Assembly: GCA_001899085.1 (NCBI GenBank)
Contig: MKVB01000001.1
Span: 719,275 to 768,242 of the forward strand
Length of the DNA stretch: 48,968 bases
Origin: Devosia sp. 66-14
Lineage (GTDB): Bacteria > Pseudomonadota > Alphaproteobacteria > Rhizobiales > Devosiaceae
Direction: 5' to 3'
Position 1 is the first letter of the stretch. Each line of letters begins with the position of its first letter. Made by a program: the position numbers and the translations under genes. Positions 31,632 through 42,350 of the stretch are shown piece after piece. Under the pieces are notes generated by a model. That model saw only the letters and a list, made by a program, of their open reading frames with translations. It was not told where the DNA came from and made no database searches.

Positions 31632-32132
31632 CTAGGGTACCGGCGTCAGGCGGGTGATCACCGCCTCGTGCTGCGGGAAACGGGCCAGCAACTCGGCCCG
31701 GGTGACGAGGATCATGTCCTCCATTTCCCAGCCGGGCGCCACCACTTCGCTGACGAGGCCGTACTCGCCGGCCGGCAGCTCGGCAGCCTTCCACACCCCG
31801 CCGGCGACGGCGAGGCTCGGCACCTGCCCTGCCTTGAGGTCCGGCCCCAGCACCACGGCCTCATAGCGGCCGTCGGGGTGGATCATGTGGTAGGTCAGCG
31901 GCGCACCGAAATGGTGAAACTGGATGCCGTCCGAGTGCTTGGTGTGGAAATGGTCCACCGGCGAATCGTCGGTCAGCATGTAGTAGATGCTGGTCATGGT
32001 GCCGCGCGGGCCGCGTGCCGTTTCCAGCTTGTCCCGATGCGTCGGACGGAACGTCTCGCGAAAATAGCCGCCCTCGAAATGGCCGCCGAGCCCCAGCGAG
32101 GCAATGATCTCGGCCTTACTGAGACTGGGCAT
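31632..32132 (-). CDS. DUF985 (YML079-like) cupin protein
   Basis: A 166-residue cupin of the DUF985/YML079W family. The signature GGHFEGGYFRETFR lies near residues 16-29, followed by YYMLTDDSPVDHFHTKHSDGIQFHHFG with metal-site-like His residues, and VAPGWEMEDMILVTRAELLARFPQHEAVI at the end. Members are dimeric jelly rolls of unknown function, related in fold to sugar-nucleotide epimerases. The ATG overlaps the end of the upstream GH3 gene by 17 bp, implying coupled translation, so a sugar-related role is possible but only by association. Confidence 0.9.
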   Translation of the reverse strand: MPSLSKAEIIASLGLGGHFEGGYFRETFRPTHRDKLETARGPRGTMTSIYYMLTDDSPVDHFHTKHSDGIQFHHFGAPLTYHMIHPDGRYEAVVLGPDLKAGQVPSLAVAGGVWKAAELPAGEYGLVSEVVAPGWEMEDMILVTRAELLARFPQHEAVITRLTPVP

Positions 32133-33219
32133 TTTCCGCTCCGATGCGCGACTTCAGTGCCACGATGCGTTTGAAACTCTCTTCGATCCGCGCCTTGAAC
32201 GCCGGATCGGCCTCGGCCTCCGCGACGAGGATGGCCCGCACCTCGTCGCCCAGCGTGGCGCGCTGATAGGCGGTATTGGAGAACAGCAGCACGTCGACGC
32301 CGGCCCGCACCGCATTGAGCACCGTTTCCTTGAGGCTGAAGTGATCGCGGATGGCGCCCATTTCGAGATCGTCGGTGATCACCACGCCCTTGAAGCCGAG
32401 CTTGTCGCGTAGCACCCCCTCGATCCACGGCTTCGACAGGCTGGACGGCATGCCGGACGGATCGACATTGGTGTCGATCAGGTGCCCGATCATCACCATA
32501 TCCTCGTAGCCGCCGGCGATCAGCTCGCGGTACGGCTCGAGTTCGCTGTCCTGCCAGGTCTTGGTGATATCGACATAACCCTCGTGGCTGTCGGCGGTGG
32601 ATGAGCCGTGCCCGGGAAAGTGCTTGAGCGAGGTGAGCACGCCCGCCGCGTGGTGGGCGGCGATGACCTCGGCGGCATACTTGGCCACCACCTCGCCATT
32701 TTTGCCGAAAGCCCGGCCGTACTTGGCGATCACCTGGTTGTTGGGGTTGATCGAGAGGTCCACCACCGGCGCGAAATTGACGTTGAAGCCCCAGTCGGCG
32801 ACGCCCTGCGCCTGGCCGTCATAGATGCCGCGCGCTTCTGCCGGCGTATTCTTGGCTGCGACGGAAGCCGCGTCGGGGATTTCCTTGAAGCCGACGGACT
32901 TGTCGAGACGCTCGACCAGCCCGCCCTCCTGATCGAGGGTGATGAACGGCGGCAGCCCGGCCGGGGCCGCCTCGCGGAACGCCGCGTTCATCGCTTCAAC
33001 CGCCTCACGGCTCGCCACGTTGGTCTTGAGGTACATCACCCCGCCGATATCGCCCGCCGCCACCTCGGCCCTGAGCGCCGCGACGCCCTTGGCGTCGGCC
33101 GAGGTGCCGGCAAAGCCCACGACGATCATCTGTCCCGCCATCTGCTGCAGCGACTGGGCGAAGGCAGGCGAGGCGGCAAAGGGGAGAAGCGTCGCGAGGA
33201 GCATGGTGGCGAGGCGCAT
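32116..33219 (-). CDS. exported glycoside hydrolase family 3 (NagZ-like beta-N-acetylhexosaminidase)
   Basis: A 367-residue GH3 enzyme with a signal peptide (residues 1-21, ending ASPAFA-Q). The single-domain barrel carries the NagZ-type catalytic dyad Asp210/His212 in KHFPGHGSSTADSH and the nucleophile region VITDDLEMGAI (Asp283 or Asp284). NagZ removes N-acetylglucosamine from muropeptides. The E. coli enzyme is cytosolic, whereas this one appears periplasmic, so it may act on cell-wall glycan or exogenous chitooligosaccharides. The start at 33219 gives a standard signal peptide, with no clear ribosome site. The in-frame TTG at 33261 and the ATG at 33204 are alternatives. Confidence 0.88.
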   Translation of the reverse strand: MRLATMLLATLLPFAASPAFAQSLQQMAGQMIVVGFAGTSADAKGVAALRAEVAAGDIGGVMYLKTNVASREAVEAMNAAFREAAPAGLPPFITLDQEGGLVERLDKSVGFKEIPDAASVAAKNTPAEARGIYDGQAQGVADWGFNVNFAPVVDLSINPNNQVIAKYGRAFGKNGEVVAKYAAEVIAAHHAAGVLTSLKHFPGHGSSTADSHEGYVDITKTWQDSELEPYRELIAGGYEDMVMIGHLIDTNVDPSGMPSSLSKPWIEGVLRDKLGFKGVVITDDLEMGAIRDHFSLKETVLNAVRAGVDVLLFSNTAYQRATLGDEVRAILVAEAEADPAFKARIEESFKRIVALKSRIGAENAQSQ

Positions 33220-33297
33220 GGGTGAGGGGTCTCGGGGAAATCGGGAACAGGCTTCTTGCAAGAGAATGCGGCGAAACCCCGATGGAGCTGAGCGTGA

Positions 33298-33407
33298 GGC
33301 CCACCCTCATTCCCTCCCCACAAGGGGGAGGGAGGCGATAGCTGCAATGCCTCAACTCTTGCCTCTCCCTCCCCCTTTTGGGGAGGGATCAAGGGTGGGG
33401 GTGGGCC
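33298..33407. repeat. REP-like pair of inverted GC-rich palindromic elements
   Basis: Two ~40-bp elements face each other. Each has GGCCCACCC at its outer end (33298-33306, and inverted at 33399-33407) and an inner hairpin TCCCTCCCC/GGGGAGGGA (33311-33333 and 33366-33388). The pair can also fold as one long structure. It occupies the gap between acs and the GH3 gene. The organisation is that of REP/BIME-type intergenic repeats. Confidence 0.8.
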
Positions 33408-33420
33408 CCACGCCCAGAGG

Positions 33421-35364
<1,944 letters not shown>

Positions 35365-35540
35365 CGATAGTCCTCCGATTTTGCGAACCGTTCTAACCAA
35401 GCCCTCAAGGCCGGGCAAGCAGACCACTTGCCGCCTTTCGGCCTAGTGGGAAGCGGCGAAAACCCTTCGGAAACCCTTGCTGTAAACGCTTTCTCGGCGG
35501 TTTCAGGCGACAATGGCAGCAATACCATTGGAGGCTCGCG

Positions 35541-36107
35541 ATGCCCGAACTCGGCTATCACGCCGCGCGATCGGACGAACTCGACATGATCCACACCGCG
35601 CTGGTGGCGGTGATCGACGAGTCGCCGCATTACTCCGAGCGCTTCAAGGAACATGAGAAGAGCCGCCTGACCAAGGGGTACCTGCGCGCGCTGCAACGCG
35701 TCGATCCCTTCCACGTCATCATCCTGACGCAGGATGGCGTGCCCGGCGGCGGTCTGATCTCCGGGCCTGAAACCGGCGCGATCTTTCGCTACTGGAGCTG
35801 GATCTTCCCCTCACACCGGCAGACCCGGCTTGGCCTCTACGGCATGCGGGTGTTCGACGAGCACTGGGACAACGGCAAGTTCCACAAGGCCTTCACCTGG
35901 GTGCGGCCGGAGAACGAGGTCGCGCTCGCCCTGCTGCGCCGCTACGGCTACGAGCAGGCGGCGCTGCTGCGCCAGCAGATCTTCGGGCAGGATTACGTGG
36001 TGATGGAGAAATTCTACACCAAGCTCACCGAGGAATACGACTCGGGCATGAGCATGGGCCGCCTCGCCAAGTTCAAGGCCCGCGTCGACATGCTCCTGGG
36101 CCGCTAG
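35541..36107 (+). CDS. GNAT-like N-acetyltransferase
   Basis: A 188-residue protein with GNAT character: 'MRVFDEHWDNGKFHKAFTWVRPENEVALALLRRYGYEQAALLRQQ' in the middle resembles the acetyl-CoA-binding helix and the beta6-beta7 region of the fold (the ALLRRYGYEQ stretch is the usual signature). The N-terminal half is helical and charged. A TTGGAGG ribosome site precedes the ATG. Substrate unknown. It converges on the flippase gene at 36128, so it is not in that operon, though both may serve the surface-polysaccharide locus. Confidence 0.78.
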   Translation: MPELGYHAARSDELDMIHTALVAVIDESPHYSERFKEHEKSRLTKGYLRALQRVDPFHVIILTQDGVPGGGLISGPETGAIFRYWSWIFPSHRQTRLGLYGMRVFDEHWDNGKFHKAFTWVRPENEVALALLRRYGYEQAALLRQQIFGQDYVVMEKFYTKLTEEYDSGMSMGRLAKFKARVDMLLGR

Positions 36108-36127
36108 CTGCAGCCAGCCCAGGTGAG

Positions 36128-37456
36128 CTAGAGCCGCTTCACCCGCTGTGCTGCCAGCATCTCGCGCAGCCGCGGCCCCACCGACACGTCGATCCCCGCC
36201 ATTCGCCTGGCGGTCAGCCACATCGCCGCCGACCAGAAGGTCTGCGCCGCCAGCGCGGCGACCGCTGCACCCATCAGTCCGTGCACCGGCACCAGCAGCA
36301 GGTTCGCTCCCACCAGGATGCCCATGCCGAGCCCGATAGCCGGCAGCGTCGCATACGGGCGATCGTGGATCGACAGCACCAGCGCCGCCGGGCCGAACAG
36401 CGAGCGGACGCAGAGCGCCATGCAGAGTACCGCCAGCGGCGCCACCCCGGCCTGGAACGCCGGACCGAACAGCATCAGCAGCAGCGGGCCGGTCAACACC
36501 ACGATGGCGAACAGCGCCAGCGAGATGGCACAGGCGACGAGGTTGGCTTCGCCGATCTGCTTGAGGAACCCCGGCCGGTCGGCCGCTGCATTGCGCTCGA
36601 ACATCTCGGGCAGCGTTACCGCGTAAACCGCCGAGACGCCGAACGCCACCAGCGAGAAGACCCGGGTGCAGACACCGAACACCGCGAGGCTTTCGCGATC
36701 GAGGAAATGCGACAGGATCAGCAGGTCGATGTCGAAGAAGAAATCGGTGGCGAGTGCGATGATCACCCAGGGAAGCGCAAAGCGCCACCAGCGCTGCCGC
36801 TCCGCCACCACCACCGGAGCCGCCGCCGGGACCTGGCGCGCCGCGCGCAGCACCCAGGCGAACTGGGCGGCGGCGATTACGGCGAAGCCGACGGCCAGCA
36901 GCCAGATCAGCTCGGCGAACCTGGCTTCCGCATCCCCGGCCATGGCGGCAAGCGCGAAGCAGAAGACAATCAGCAGCGGACGGAAGATCGTATCGGCAAA
37001 GAACCCTGCCAACGGACGCTTGAGCCCCACCAGCAACGCGCTGTTGCAGTAGACCACAGCGGTGGCGAGCGCCATCAGGCAGGCCGGCAGCCAATGGGCG
37101 AGCAGCACCCTCCCCGGCTCGCCGAACAGGCCAGCCAGCGGATAGCCGGCGACCAGCAGGATCAGCGACGTCACTGCGACATGACCATAGGCCCGGCGCA
37201 TGAAGCCAGCCAGCAACCGCCCTTCCCCCTTCGAGCGATACTCGGCGGCGAAATAGGTGCCGATGGTTTCAAAACCCAGCGGCATCACCACCGCAACGAT
37301 GTTCACCGTGGCGATGATCAGCAGGTACTCGCCGAGGATATCGGCGCCCCACAAGCGGGCGATGGCCGCCTGGGCCAGGAAGACCACTCCCGCGCCGAAC
37401 AACCGGGCGCCGAAGATCACGCTCGATTGCGATACCAACCGCTGCCGCAGGCTCAT
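36128..37456 (-). CDS. polysaccharide flippase (Wzx/MVF-type, MATE-like)
   Basis: A 442-residue inner-membrane protein with about twelve to fourteen helices. It starts SLRQRLVSQSSVIFGARLFGAGVVFLAQAAIARLWGAD, the characteristic first-helix pattern of Wzx-like flippases that move undecaprenyl-linked oligosaccharides to the periplasm. The second-half 'SLVAFGVSAVYAVTLPEMFERN' and the tandem Pro-containing helices fit the MOP superfamily. It overlaps the upstream FemAB-like gene as ATGA, so the two act together. The cargo is not identifiable, and no glycosyltransferase cluster lies immediately beside it. Confidence 0.9.
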   Translation of the reverse strand: MSLRQRLVSQSSVIFGARLFGAGVVFLAQAAIARLWGADILGEYLLIIATVNIVAVVMPLGFETIGTYFAAEYRSKGEGRLLAGFMRRAYGHVAVTSLILLVAGYPLAGLFGEPGRVLLAHWLPACLMALATAVVYCNSALLVGLKRPLAGFFADTIFRPLLIVFCFALAAMAGDAEARFAELIWLLAVGFAVIAAAQFAWVLRAARQVPAAAPVVVAERQRWWRFALPWVIIALATDFFFDIDLLILSHFLDRESLAVFGVCTRVFSLVAFGVSAVYAVTLPEMFERNAAADRPGFLKQIGEANLVACAISLALFAIVVLTGPLLLMLFGPAFQAGVAPLAVLCMALCVRSLFGPAALVLSIHDRPYATLPAIGLGMGILVGANLLLVPVHGLMGAAVAALAAQTFWSAAMWLTARRMAGIDVSVGPRLREMLAAQRVKRL

Positions 37457-38625
37457 TCGGCGCCCCGCTGCTGGTCGGGCTTGGCGCGGTCCGGCCGCAA
37501 CCGATCCACATAGCGGCCAAGCCGGTGTGCCAGCTCACGGCCGGCGAACGCGCCCTCACCGACGAGGCGCGGCCACCAGTGCTCGGCGTAATTGGCCACC
37601 GGCGGCACCGGGGCGATGACCCCGCGCTCGCCGACCATGCCCTTCTTGAACTGATGCAGGCCCTGAAAGCCGTCCGTGCCGCCCAGGTCGTACCAACGGG
37701 CCTCGGTGTTGTCGCGCAGCCAGCGGATGATGTGCCAGTGCAGGAAGTAGCCGGCCCGCAGCTCGAGCGCGGCGCCGCTGGTCGCGCCATAGAGGTAGAC
37801 CGCCCGGTCGCCCGCCTTGAAGATGATGGCGCCGGCGACGATCTCGCCCTGGCCGTCAGGCGCGCTTTGCCGGACGAAGAACAGCTCCGGCCGGAGCGCT
37901 GTATTGTCGATCGCCAGCAGCGCCGGCACCGTGCCGTAGGCCGAGTGGTCGGGGAATTTCTTGCGGTCGACCATCTGCTCGTAGAGCGCGTCGAACTCGG
38001 CCCGCCGCTCCGGGCCTGCAGGTTCGAAACGGAGCCCTGCCTTGTCGGCCTTGTTCAGGTGGTAGCGCCATTTCTGCTGCAGGCTGGCGCGCTGCTCGGC
38101 ATCGCTGAGCCGCAGGTTGACGATGTAGCGATCCGGAAACAACAGCCTCGCGCCGGGCCGGAAGCCGCACTGCAACAGGTGCTCGTACTCGGCATTGCCC
38201 GATCCGAGCGCGGCGCGCGGCAACACCGACAGCATCATCCGCCGCCGCGCCGCATACTCGGCGCTCAAGGCGTCGATCATCCGGGCATAGATGGCGCCGG
38301 CGTCGGCGGTTTCGGTGCGCCGCAGCATCGGCGCCCATTTCGCCACCGCGATGGCGCCCAGCCCGAGCGGCAGCGGCTGCACCATGATCAGGCAGCCGCC
38401 GACCACCTCGCCGTCGAGGGTGAACAGCTGCGGTTCGAGCGCCACGCCCGGCCAGCGGGCCTCAGCGAAACTTGCGAGCTGCTCCTGGCAGACCCCGTCG
38501 AAGCTGGCGATCGCATCGTCCCAGTCCCGGGGCTCCGCCAATCGCATGGCGAAACCGGCGGCAGCTGACCGCGACGGCGCGGCGAACTCGGTGACGGGAC
38601 TGAGAGACAGAGCGGCGAGCGACAT
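37453..38625 (-). CDS. FemAB/GNAT-like acyltransferase (BioF2-like)
   Basis: A 390-residue protein with the FemAB-type double GNAT fold. The first half is irregular, and the second half has 'LQQKWRYHLNKADKAGLRFE' (about residues 184-203), the family's lysine/arginine helix. 'AVYLYGATSGAALELRAGYFLHWHIIRWLRDNTEARWYDLGGTDG' follows near residues 272-316. Such proteins attach amino-acyl or acyl groups to lipid or glycan carriers, and are often found in exopolysaccharide loci. The stop overlaps the flippase ATG. The start is uncertain: the first ATG lies just after a stem-loop and has no ribosome site, and Met27 is an alternative. Confidence 0.82.
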   Translation of the reverse strand: MSLAALSLSPVTEFAAPSRSAAAGFAMRLAEPRDWDDAIASFDGVCQEQLASFAEARWPGVALEPQLFTLDGEVVGGCLIMVQPLPLGLGAIAVAKWAPMLRRTETADAGAIYARMIDALSAEYAARRRMMLSVLPRAALGSGNAEYEHLLQCGFRPGARLLFPDRYIVNLRLSDAEQRASLQQKWRYHLNKADKAGLRFEPAGPERRAEFDALYEQMVDRKKFPDHSAYGTVPALLAIDNTALRPELFFVRQSAPDGQGEIVAGAIIFKAGDRAVYLYGATSGAALELRAGYFLHWHIIRWLRDNTEARWYDLGGTDGFQGLHQFKKGMVGERGVIAPVPPVANYAEHWWPRLVGEGAFAGRELAHRLGRYVDRLRPDRAKPDQQRGAE

Positions 38626-38633
38626 CGACGAAA

Positions 38634-38654
38634 TCCGGCAGAGAACCTGCCGGA
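38634..38654 (-). terminator. stem-loop between terC and the FemAB-like gene
   Basis: TCCGGCAG and CTGCCGGA pair perfectly with a 5-base loop. On the reverse strand it is followed by TTT and then the FemAB-like start about 9 bp on, so it may end terC transcription or occlude the next ribosome site. Confidence 0.55.
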
Positions 38655-38733
38655 CGCTATCGTCTCTCGCGTGAGCAAATCCCTACGCCTCGGCTCGCAA
38701 TGCGAGGAAACTCGGGCCTTGGTTACGCTTGCG

Positions 38734-39435
38734 TTAGTGGACGCCCGGAACCGGCGGCGCTCCCTTGATCAGCGGGATCATCGGCAGCGTGTGGCCGAGC
38801 AACTGGTCGGCGCCCTCGTAGAGCATCTTCACCGCGACGTAGAGAATGATCACCAGGCCCAGCCAGGCGATCCAGCGGTACTTGTGCAGCAGCCCCGCCA
38901 CCAGGGTCGCGGCGACACCCATCAGCAGCACCGACAGGCCGAGGCCGAAGATCAGCGCCAGCTCATGGTGCTGCGCTGCGCCGGCAACCGCCAGCACATT
39001 GTCGAGCGACATCGAGACGTCGGCGATGATGATCTGCCAGACCGCAGACTTGAGGCTCTTCTTCTTGCTCTTGCCGGCAACGCTGCCATCGGCGTTGAGG
39101 TCGGCATTGGCGAGCGCTTCGGTTGCCTCGTGCTCATCCGCGTGCGAGACCGACAGCTCGCGATACATCTTCCAGCACACCCACAGCAGCAGCAGGCCGC
39201 CCGCAATCAGCAGCCCGCCGCCGAGCGCCAGCAATTGCGTGGTGATCAGCGCAAAGCAGATACGCAGGATGGTCGCCGCAATGATGCCGATGAGGATGGC
39301 CTTGCGCCGCAGATCAGCCGGCAGGCCGGCCGCGGCGAGCCCGATGACGACCGCGTTGTCGCCAGCGAGCACCAGATCGATCATGATAACCTGGAAGAAT
39401 GCCGCAAAAGCCGAAGCATCGAGGCCGAAGGGCAT
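38734..39435 (-). CDS. TerC family integral membrane protein
   Basis: A 233-residue, seven-helix inner-membrane protein. The two conserved acidic motifs are IDLVLAGDNAVVIGLAAA near residues 19-36 and ADVSMSLDNVLAVAGAA near residues 138-154, the pseudo-repeat that binds metal or protons in TerC proteins. A hydrophilic Asp/Ala-rich loop of about 35 residues (HADEHEATEALANADLN...) separates the halves. Family members export manganese or load it onto exported enzymes, and others confer tellurite resistance. I checked the upstream 75 bp for a yybP-ykoY manganese riboswitch and see none. Confidence 0.93.
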   Translation of the reverse strand: MPFGLDASAFAAFFQVIMIDLVLAGDNAVVIGLAAAGLPADLRRKAILIGIIAATILRICFALITTQLLALGGGLLIAGGLLLLWVCWKMYRELSVSHADEHEATEALANADLNADGSVAGKSKKKSLKSAVWQIIIADVSMSLDNVLAVAGAAQHHELALIFGLGLSVLLMGVAATLVAGLLHKYRWIAWLGLVIILYVAVKMLYEGADQLLGHTLPMIPLIKGAPPVPGVH

Positions 39436-39510
39436 TCCGGGGTATCTCCGAGAGCGATGGGGTAATCCGCGCTATGTACGTGGCTCAGCGTGCCTTGTGA
39501 AGAGCACCCT

Positions 39511-40557
39511 TTGATCAATTCAACGCCCGGCAGCGCTTTCCGCCGGCAGAAAGTCTGCAACGTGCCCAGGACTTCGTCTCGCCTTGCCCTGCACCATCGC
39601 CTGGTCCTGCTCGCCGCCCGCCTGCTGCTGACGCTCAGGCACCGGCGCCTGGTCCGGGACTTTCGTCGCGTGCATGGGTACCTGCCAGACCCCGCCCGTC
39701 CGCGCAGCTACGTCGAAAAGATCCTGTGGCGGAAGCTGTTCGACCGCAATCCGCGCTTCGTTACCTTCACCGACAAGCTGGCCGCCAAGGCTTACACGGC
39801 CGAACGCCTGCCGGAGCTGCCGCTGCCCGAGACGCTGTGGACCGGCAAGCGCCTCGATGAGGCGCCGGCCGCCCTGCTGGCCGGGCCGATCGTGCTGAAG
39901 GCAAACAATGGCTGCGGCACCAACGTCATCGTCGAGGACGGCAAGCCCGGCGCCGAGGAGCTGGTGGCGCGCGGTCGCGAGCTTATGGCCGCCCGCTGGC
40001 GCAGGGACGAGTGGGCCTACGGCCAGATCGAACCGATGCTGTTCCTCGAGCAATGGTTGCCGCTCGATACCGGCACCATGCCGATGGACATCAAAGTCTA
40101 CATTGCGTGCGGCATACCGGCCAACGTCTGGACCGCCGACCGCAAGGGCCAGCGTTCGTTGACGCTCGATCCCGAGGGCAACCCGGTGCCCGGCCGCGAT
40201 TCGGGATACCCCCGAGAAGATCAGGCCCTGCCCTTCTCGCCCCAGCTCGGCGCCCTTGCCCGCGAGGCCGCCGCCCTGGCGCCGGTGCTGGCGGAGGGAA
40301 TCGATTTCCTGCGGGTGGATTTCCTCGTCAGCGGCGGTCGGCTCTATGCCGGCGAGCTGACGGTCTATTCGAGTTCCGGCACCGAGCGGCTGGCCAATCG
40401 GCAGCTCGAGCGGCGCCTGACGCATCTATGGGACCTGCGTGAGTCGCATTTCCTCCGGCAGCGCCATGGCGGCCTCAAGGGCCTTTACGCCAACGCCCTG
40501 CGCGCCGCGGAAAGCGACCGCATGAGCGGTCATCCGCAAGACATATCAGCGATTTAG
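39511..40557 (+). CDS. TupA-like ATP-grasp protein (ATP-grasp amidoligase family)
   Basis: A 348-residue protein of the TupA-like ATP-grasp family, found in polysaccharide and capsule loci. It reads 'YLPDPARPRSYVEKILWRKLFDRNPRF' early, then the ATP-grasp lysine strand IVLKANNGCGTNVIVED, then 'MPMDIKVYIACGIPANVW' and the metal-binding end FLRVDFLVSGGRLYAGELTVYSSSGTE. By analogy it would ligate an amino acid or similar group onto a sugar acid. The start is unclear. TTG at 39511 with GAAGAG six bases upstream is used. GTG at 39490 or GTG at 39559 are alternatives. tRNA-Lys lies just beyond the stop, on the other strand. Confidence 0.84.
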   Translation: MINSTPGSAFRRQKVCNVPRTSSRLALHHRLVLLAARLLLTLRHRRLVRDFRRVHGYLPDPARPRSYVEKILWRKLFDRNPRFVTFTDKLAAKAYTAERLPELPLPETLWTGKRLDEAPAALLAGPIVLKANNGCGTNVIVEDGKPGAEELVARGRELMAARWRRDEWAYGQIEPMLFLEQWLPLDTGTMPMDIKVYIACGIPANVWTADRKGQRSLTLDPEGNPVPGRDSGYPREDQALPFSPQLGALAREAAALAPVLAEGIDFLRVDFLVSGGRLYAGELTVYSSSGTERLANRQLERRLTHLWDLRESHFLRQRHGGLKGLYANALRAAESDRMSGHPQDISAI

Positions 40558-40563
40558 AGGATT

Positions 40564-40639
<76 letters not shown>

Positions 40640-40764
40640 GGTCCGAGCGGCTGACTATCAGGGGTCCCCCACCTTGTCCAGCACCTAATCGCGTTGCTGT
40701 GGACTTTCGCGCTTTTGCCAGATTGGTAAGTTAACGCCGCGACCTCCGAAAGCGGCCCAGAGCC

Positions 40765-41634
40765 ATGAACCATCTGCCCACCGAAGCAACCGAAGCCATC
40801 TCCCTGCCGCTGCGCTGGCTTGCCGATAATTCGGTGCCGCTGATCAGCGCCATCGTCGTGCTGGTGGTGGGCTGGCATCTGGCGCGCGTGCTGTCCCGCA
40901 TGGTGCGCAATCTCCTGCCGCGCGCCTATGGCGTCGACAAGAATTTCGCCCCGCTGCTGGCGCAGGTCACCCGTTACGGCATCATCATCTTCTCGGTGGT
41001 GACGGCGCTCAGTTTCGTCGGCGTCTCCAGCACCTCGATCTACGCCGTGATCGGCGCCGCGGGGCTCGCCATCGCGCTCGCCCTGCAGGGCACTCTCGCC
41101 AATATCGCCGCGGGAATCATGCTGGTCTGGCTCAGGCCCATCGCCATCGGCGAGTATATCGTCGGCGACGGCGTCGCCGGCGTGGTGGTGGAGATCGGCC
41201 TGTTCGGCACCCGGCTCCGCTCCACCAGCGGGCTCTACATCTTCACGCCGAATCAAAAGCTCTGGTCGTCGGCCATCACCAATCACAGCCGCGAGCCGCG
41301 CCGGCGCATCGACGTCAACATCACGGTGCCTGATACGATCAATGTCGCGGCGGCCCGCCGGACCATGCTGAAGATCGCCACCTCGGACAAACGCGTGCAG
41401 GTCGACCCTCCGCCCACGGTGCATGTCGAAAGCTTCGTCGGCGACAAGATCATGCTGCAACTGCGTGCCTGGGTGTCGACGCCCGAGTACCTGCCGACGC
41501 TGCGCGACACCACCGAGAAGGCCAAGTTCGCCATCAACAAGCTGCTGAGCGCAGATGGCGAACAGGCGCAGGTCGAACTGGCAGCCGATCCGCACACCCA
41601 GAGCGCCGGCGAGCGCACGCCCGATCTGACCTGA
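40765..41634 (+). CDS. mscS: small-conductance mechanosensitive channel (MscS family)
   Basis: A 289-residue inner-membrane channel releasing solutes on hypoosmotic shock. Three membrane helices (about 24-42, 67-87 and 92-125) end in the pore-lining Gly/Ala helix AVIGAAGLAIALALQGTLANIAAGIMLVWLRPI, the hallmark of MscS TM3. The beta domain 'YIVGDGVAGVVVEIGLFGTRLR' and an alpha/beta cytosolic domain follow, giving the compact MscS size. The Ala-rich C-terminal tail is short. The ATG at 40765 is 125 bp from the tRNA. A partial stem-loop region (41637-41695) lies between its stop and the convergent msrA gene. Confidence 0.95.
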   Translation: MNHLPTEATEAISLPLRWLADNSVPLISAIVVLVVGWHLARVLSRMVRNLLPRAYGVDKNFAPLLAQVTRYGIIIFSVVTALSFVGVSSTSIYAVIGAAGLAIALALQGTLANIAAGIMLVWLRPIAIGEYIVGDGVAGVVVEIGLFGTRLRSTSGLYIFTPNQKLWSSAITNHSREPRRRIDVNITVPDTINVAAARRTMLKIATSDKRVQVDPPPTVHVESFVGDKIMLQLRAWVSTPEYLPTLRDTTEKAKFAINKLLSADGEQAQVELAADPHTQSAGERTPDLT

Positions 41635-41705
41635 GCGAAGCGAATAGTGAGTTACGAGTGGAGGGGCTGCCCTGTTCGCTGCCCCCTACTCGCCATTTCG
41701 CTATC

Positions 41706-42350
41706 TCAGGCGTGGCCGTCCAGCCCGCGAAACGCCTCTTTGCCCCAGATGGCTTCAACCTGGGCGTTCTTGCCGCAGCCGGCGCGGTAGCGGGCATAAT
41801 GCTCGGCGCGGGTCAGGCCGTTCTGCAACAGCTCCGTGCCCTTCCAGAAATCCTGGTGATAGGCCTCGGCGGGCCAGAAGGTGGGCGCCATCTCGACCAG
41901 CGTGGCGACGGGCTTGCCCAGCGCCGCGGCGGTCGCTTCCTTGCCGGCCTCGGCTTCCTTCAGCTCGGTGTCGTTACCGGCATAGATCGCGGTGGTGTAG
42001 CTCTCACCGAAATCGCAGAACTGGCCGCGCGTCTCGATCGGATCGATCAGGTGGAAGAACGTGTCGACCAGCTTCTCGTAACTGGTCACCGAGGGGTCGT
42101 AGACGATCTTCACCGCCTCGCGATGCCCGGTGGTCTCCGTCACCACCTGCTCGTAAGTCGGATTGTCGACATGCCCGCCAATATAGCCGGAGGTCGTCGA
42201 CAGGACGCCGGGCGCGTGGTCGAAATCGCTCTCGATCGACCAGAAGCAGCCGCCGGCAAATATGGCGGTCGCCGTCTCGGCGCCCTGGGCGCCAGTCATG
42301 CCCAACGCCCCCACGACTGCTATCGCGAGCGCCAGCCTGTTCTTGTGCAT
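41706..42350 (-). CDS. msrA: exported peptide methionine sulfoxide reductase A
   Basis: A 214-residue MsrA with an N-terminal signal peptide (residues 1-24, 'LALAIAVVGALGMTGAQGAE'). The catalytic GCFW motif is at residues 34-37 (Cys35 the nucleophile), followed by EQVVTETTGHREAV, which contacts methyl sulfoxide. Further Cys residues in GQFCDFGES and in RAGCGKN near the C-terminus could act as resolving cysteines. The enzyme reduces the S-epimer of methionine sulfoxide in oxidised proteins, here apparently in the periplasm. ATG 42350 is chosen for the signal peptide. A GTG three codons upstream is also open. Confidence 0.94.
   Translation of the reverse strand: MHKNRLALAIAVVGALGMTGAQGAETATAIFAGGCFWSIESDFDHAPGVLSTTSGYIGGHVDNPTYEQVVTETTGHREAVKIVYDPSVTSYEKLVDTFFHLIDPIETRGQFCDFGESYTTAIYAGNDTELKEAEAGKEATAAALGKPVATLVEMAPTFWPAEAYHQDFWKGTELLQNGLTRAEHYARYRAGCGKNAQVEAIWGKEAFRGLDGHA

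Noticed and set aside
39436-39510. yybP-ykoY manganese riboswitch before terC
   Set aside because: The conserved GGGGAGTA and the paired loop sequence are not present in the short leader.
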